Below, in pieces: positions 61,099 to 64,000 of a stretch of DNA of 64,000 nucleotides; the first letter of the stretch is position 1; the number at the start of each line of letters is the position of its first letter. Source of the DNA: Bathymodiolus brooksi (taxonomy: Eukaryota > Mollusca > Bivalvia > Mytilida > Modiolidae); NCBI GenBank assembly GCA_963680875.1, contig OY804579.1:34767804-34831803 (forward strand), written 5' to 3'. The translations under genes and the position numbers were made by a program. A model generated the notes under the pieces. It saw only the letters and a program-made list of their open reading frames with translations. It was not told the origin of the DNA and searched no databases.

Positions 61099-61569
61099 CT
61101 AACTATACAACTGTTCATAATATCTTTTTATTTCTTTTAGTAGTTCTGTTTGTTCACATATTATATCTCCATTTTCATCTTTTAATTTATTTATAGATTT
61201 TTTAGCTTGTCTCTTTTTTTCTAAGCCTAAAGAGTAAGAATTGTTTTTCTCTCCCAGTTCCACCCATTTTCCCTAGACCTCACTTGCGCTCCTTTCGCTT
61301 TATTTTCGTATATTTTTCTTATTTTATGCTCTAAGTCATCAATATCTTTATCTAGATTTTCATCATCATATTGCAGACCATCTTTTAATTTTATTTTAAA
61401 TTCTAAATCTGTTTCCAGATTTCTAAGATTTTCCCTGGTCGATTTAGTTTCCTACAATAAACTGAAGTTATTTCCCTTATCTCAATTTTTAATGTATCCC
61501 ATAATAATCTAATATCAATTGATTTCTTTGTATTTAGATAACTATCGATAAGGTTCAGAGATAAGGTTA

Positions 61570-61936
61570 TTGATTATTTTTTTATACTCTTCTTCATTTA
61601 AAATTGAATTGTTTATTTTCCAATATCCATTACCTTTTTCAGTTAATCCTGGATTAAATTTAAAAAATAAACTTTGATGATCTGTCGACTGTATAACAGC
61701 TGGTTTAATTTTACAAAATTCTACTAAGTTTACAAAATCTGTACCTATTAAAATTAAATCTATTCTGCTAGCTTGTGACCTATCTTTTCTTTTCCATGTA
61801 TATTGTTGTATATTTCCATTTAAATACCAGTTTGTTCGATTTAATTAAATTCTTAAAACTACTTACGGACTGATTGTTTTGATTTGAACGTGAAGTTTTT
61901 CTATCTATTACTTTTAATGTTTCATTAAAATCTCCC
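61570..61936 (-). pseudogene. LINE endonuclease C-terminal remnant
   Basis: The minus strand begins with GDFNE, the conserved AP-endonuclease motif. After frame changes it gives SRIDLILIGTDFVN and a DHQSLFFKF-like end, corresponding to the catalytic SDH region. The N-terminal half of the domain is absent because of 5' truncation. Confidence 0.65.
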
Positions 61937-61937
61937 T

Positions 61938-62950
61938 ACGTACCTTGGTATTAATGTTTACTTGCATGGCCTAGATATCGTATTTGTCGACATACCTTGG
62001 TATTAATGTTTACTTGCATGGCCTAGATATCGTATTTGTCGACATACCTTGGTATTAATGTTTACTTACACGCCTAGATATCGTATTTGTCGATGTACCT
62101 TGGTATTAATGTTTACTTGCACGGCCTAGATATCGTATTTGTCGACGTACCTTGGTATTAATGTTTACTTGCATGGCCTAGATATCGTATTTGTCGACGT
62201 ACCTTGGTATTAATGTTTACTTGCATGGCCTAGATATCGTATTTGTCGACGTACCTTGGTATTAATGTTTACTTGCATGGCCTAGATATCGTATTTGTCG
62301 ACATACCTTGGTATTAATGTTTACTTGCATGGTCTAGATATCGTATTTGTCGACGTACCTTGGTATTAATGTTTACTTACACGGCCTAGATATCGTATTT
62401 GTCGATGTACCTTGGTATTAATGTTTACTTGCACGGCCTAGATATCGTATTTGTCGACGTACCTTGGTATTAATGTTTACTTGCATGGTCTAGATATCGT
62501 ATTTGTCGACGTACCTTGGTATTAATGTTTACTTACACGGCCTAGATATCGTATTTGTCGACGTACCTTGGTATTAATGTTTACTTGCATGGCCTAGATA
62601 TCGTATTTGTCGACGTACCTTGGTATTAATGTTTACTTGCATGGTCTAGATATCGTATTTGTCGACGTACCTTGGTATTAATGTCTAATTGCATGGCCTA
62701 GATAAAGTATGGTAGTTGCCGACCTACCTTGGTATTAATGTCTAATTGCATGGCCTAGATACGGCGCCGTAGTTTCCGACGTACCTTGGTATTACTGTCT
62801 GAGTGCATGGCCTAGATATCGTATTTGTCGACCTACCTTGGTATTAATGTCTAATTGCATGGCCTAGATAAAGCGTGGTAGTTTCCGACGTACCTTGGTA
62901 TTACTGTCTGAGTGCATGGCCTAGATATCGTATTTGTCGACGTACCTTGA
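61938..62950. repeat. 52-bp minisatellite, homogeneous central segment
   Basis: About 19 units of cgtaccttggtattaatgtt and tacttgcatggcctagatat, each ending cgtatttgtcga, are nearly identical. The last few (from about 62670) have longer variant units resembling those left of the LINE. Confidence 0.95.
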
Positions 62951-63756
62951 TATTATACAATTAATGACTTTTCATAAGGTTAACACTGATTTATCAACCC
63001 CGAGGACGTGATGTTCACCGAAGCCAACGGCTGAGGTGAACATCACTTCCAAGGGGTTGATAAATCAATGTCCACCGAAATGAATTGTTTTATTAATTGA
63101 CACATTCTAAGTGTAATTTTGGGATGAAAATTGTGAATTGTTGCTGTTTCTTAGACATTTCCATTTATTCTTTTTTTATATGTAGCTGCTTCAAACCAAC
63201 AAACACCAGTTTTTAAAGCTTGACATTTCTAATGTTTCAAAACAATAAAATTGATTAAGAAAAAACAAATACAATTTCAAAATTTTAACAAATAAAATAT
63301 CACAGTTTCAGTAACATTTTTAAACAATTTTTAAAGAACATAGGTAATTATAATTAATTTATGTTGTAGTTTATGGTAATGTTAGAGCAATTATTGAACA
63401 CAGGAAATTGCATTTGCGGTCTTTCAAATGCTGCATCATCAACTGTAGCAAAACGTGTCTTAACTTCTGGTTCTACTGACGAAGCTGCTTCGTTCATTTT
63501 TGTTAACTAACAGTCGTCTGCTAATTACAGAAGTTCGTTAGCATGACCGCCTCTGATTGATTGAGGTTCAAATCTATCGATATTAATCAGTCTACTGGTT
63601 TTCCCCTGTTACTATATTTGGGTACGTACTAACTGCGACATGAGATTTATTAACCTCACGCGCAAAATTGCGCGGTGGACATGTAGTTCTGTAAGAGGAA
63701 GCAATGAACCTTCTAAGCCAATCAGAATTAAGAAAATTCATAGTCATTTAATAATA
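62951..63756 (+). mobile_element. Foldback hairpin element, copy 3
   Basis: It interrupts the 52-bp minisatellite, which resumes in register at atgtataattgcatggc, so both borders are defined to within a few bases. The left end is tattatacaattaatgac, followed by a palindrome (about 62978-63072, arms with gatttatcaacccc and ggggttgataaatc). The right half contains acgcgcaaaattgcgcggtg, ccaatcagaat and a tcatttaataata end. The block order is the same as in the copies at 43183 and 44165. Confidence 0.7.
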
Positions 63757-64000
63757 ATGTATAATTGCATGGCCTAGGCGTCGTAGTTGACGACGTACCT
63801 TGGTATTAATGTTTACTTGCATGGCCTAGATACAGTGTTGTAGTTGACGACGTACCATGGTATTAATGTTTACTTGCATGACCTAGATACAGTGTCGTAG
63901 TTGCCGACGTACCATGGTATTAATGTTTACTTGCAGGGCCTAGATACAGTGTCGTAGTTGCCGACGTACCATGGTATTAATGTTTACTTGCATGGCCTAG
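63757..64000. repeat. 52-bp minisatellite, right segment (continues past window)
   Basis: Longer variant units with agttgacgacgtaccatggt and cctagatacagtgt run to the window end. They resemble the diverged units at 58490-58843, so the array has variant units at both outer ends and homogeneous units in the middle. Confidence 0.9.

Larger units (their letters stand above)
58844..61937 (-). mobile_element. L1-like LINE, 5'-truncated and dead
   Basis: The element is inserted in the 52-bp minisatellite. The 15-bp word acgtaccttggtatt lies at both borders (58829-58843 and 61938-61952), though the repeat itself makes the duplication ambiguous. The minus-strand 3' end is a short A-run (58845-58853). 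The 5' end begins inside the endonuclease at the GDFN motif, so about half of that domain and everything upstream is lost. The remaining order is endonuclease end, linker, reverse transcriptase, thumb/connection and a C-terminal cysteine-rich motif, as in L1/Tx1-type ORF2. At least four in-frame stops and two frameshifts are present. Confidence 0.88.

Overview
The window looks like AT-rich genomic DNA of a mollusc, most likely a bivalve. The evidence is one multi-exon nicotinic acetylcholine receptor-like gene with long introns, a tRNA-derived SINE family, 5'-truncated tails of a retroelement that I associate with bivalve genomes, and very many minisatellites. The species cannot be named from the sequence alone. 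By eye, roughly a quarter of the window is tandem repeat.

The only clear host gene is on the + strand between 7313 and 32144. It is the 3' part of a Cys-loop receptor subunit. One exon covers the Cys-loop, the vicinal-cysteine C loop and M1 (7313-7767). Two adjacent, equal-length exons each encode a complete alternative M2 pore helix (18180-18266 and 18323-18409). Then come an M3 exon (28998-29113) and a final exon with the cytoplasmic loop and M4 (31737-32144). All splice phases agree. The subunit is alpha-type (adjacent cysteines), yet it carries Pro-Ala before the pore helix, the pattern linked with anion-selective channels. Signal-peptide and loop A/D exons were not found and presumably lie upstream of the window.

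The introns hold mobile and tandem DNA. The M2-M3 intron contains an apparently intact 2.3-kb Tc1/mariner-like transposon (21571-23895) with long inverted repeats and a 425-residue DDE transposase. It ends in a 2.3-kb array of a ~37-bp repeat whose every unit copies the 3' splice site of the M3 exon. A 27-bp repeat array of 1.1 kb begins about 90 bp after that exon.

Downstream of the gene (32.2-64 kb) I recognise no host gene. This part contains a hAT-like MITE, a 2.1-kb TIR element, a TTAA-flanked MITE, three copies of a foldback-hairpin element, a 6-kb 28/29-bp minisatellite (45000-50971), a 54-bp minisatellite interrupted by a retroelement tail, and a 52-bp minisatellite interrupted by a dead L1-like LINE (58844-61937) and by one foldback element.

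All family assignments are from reading motifs; no database search was possible.
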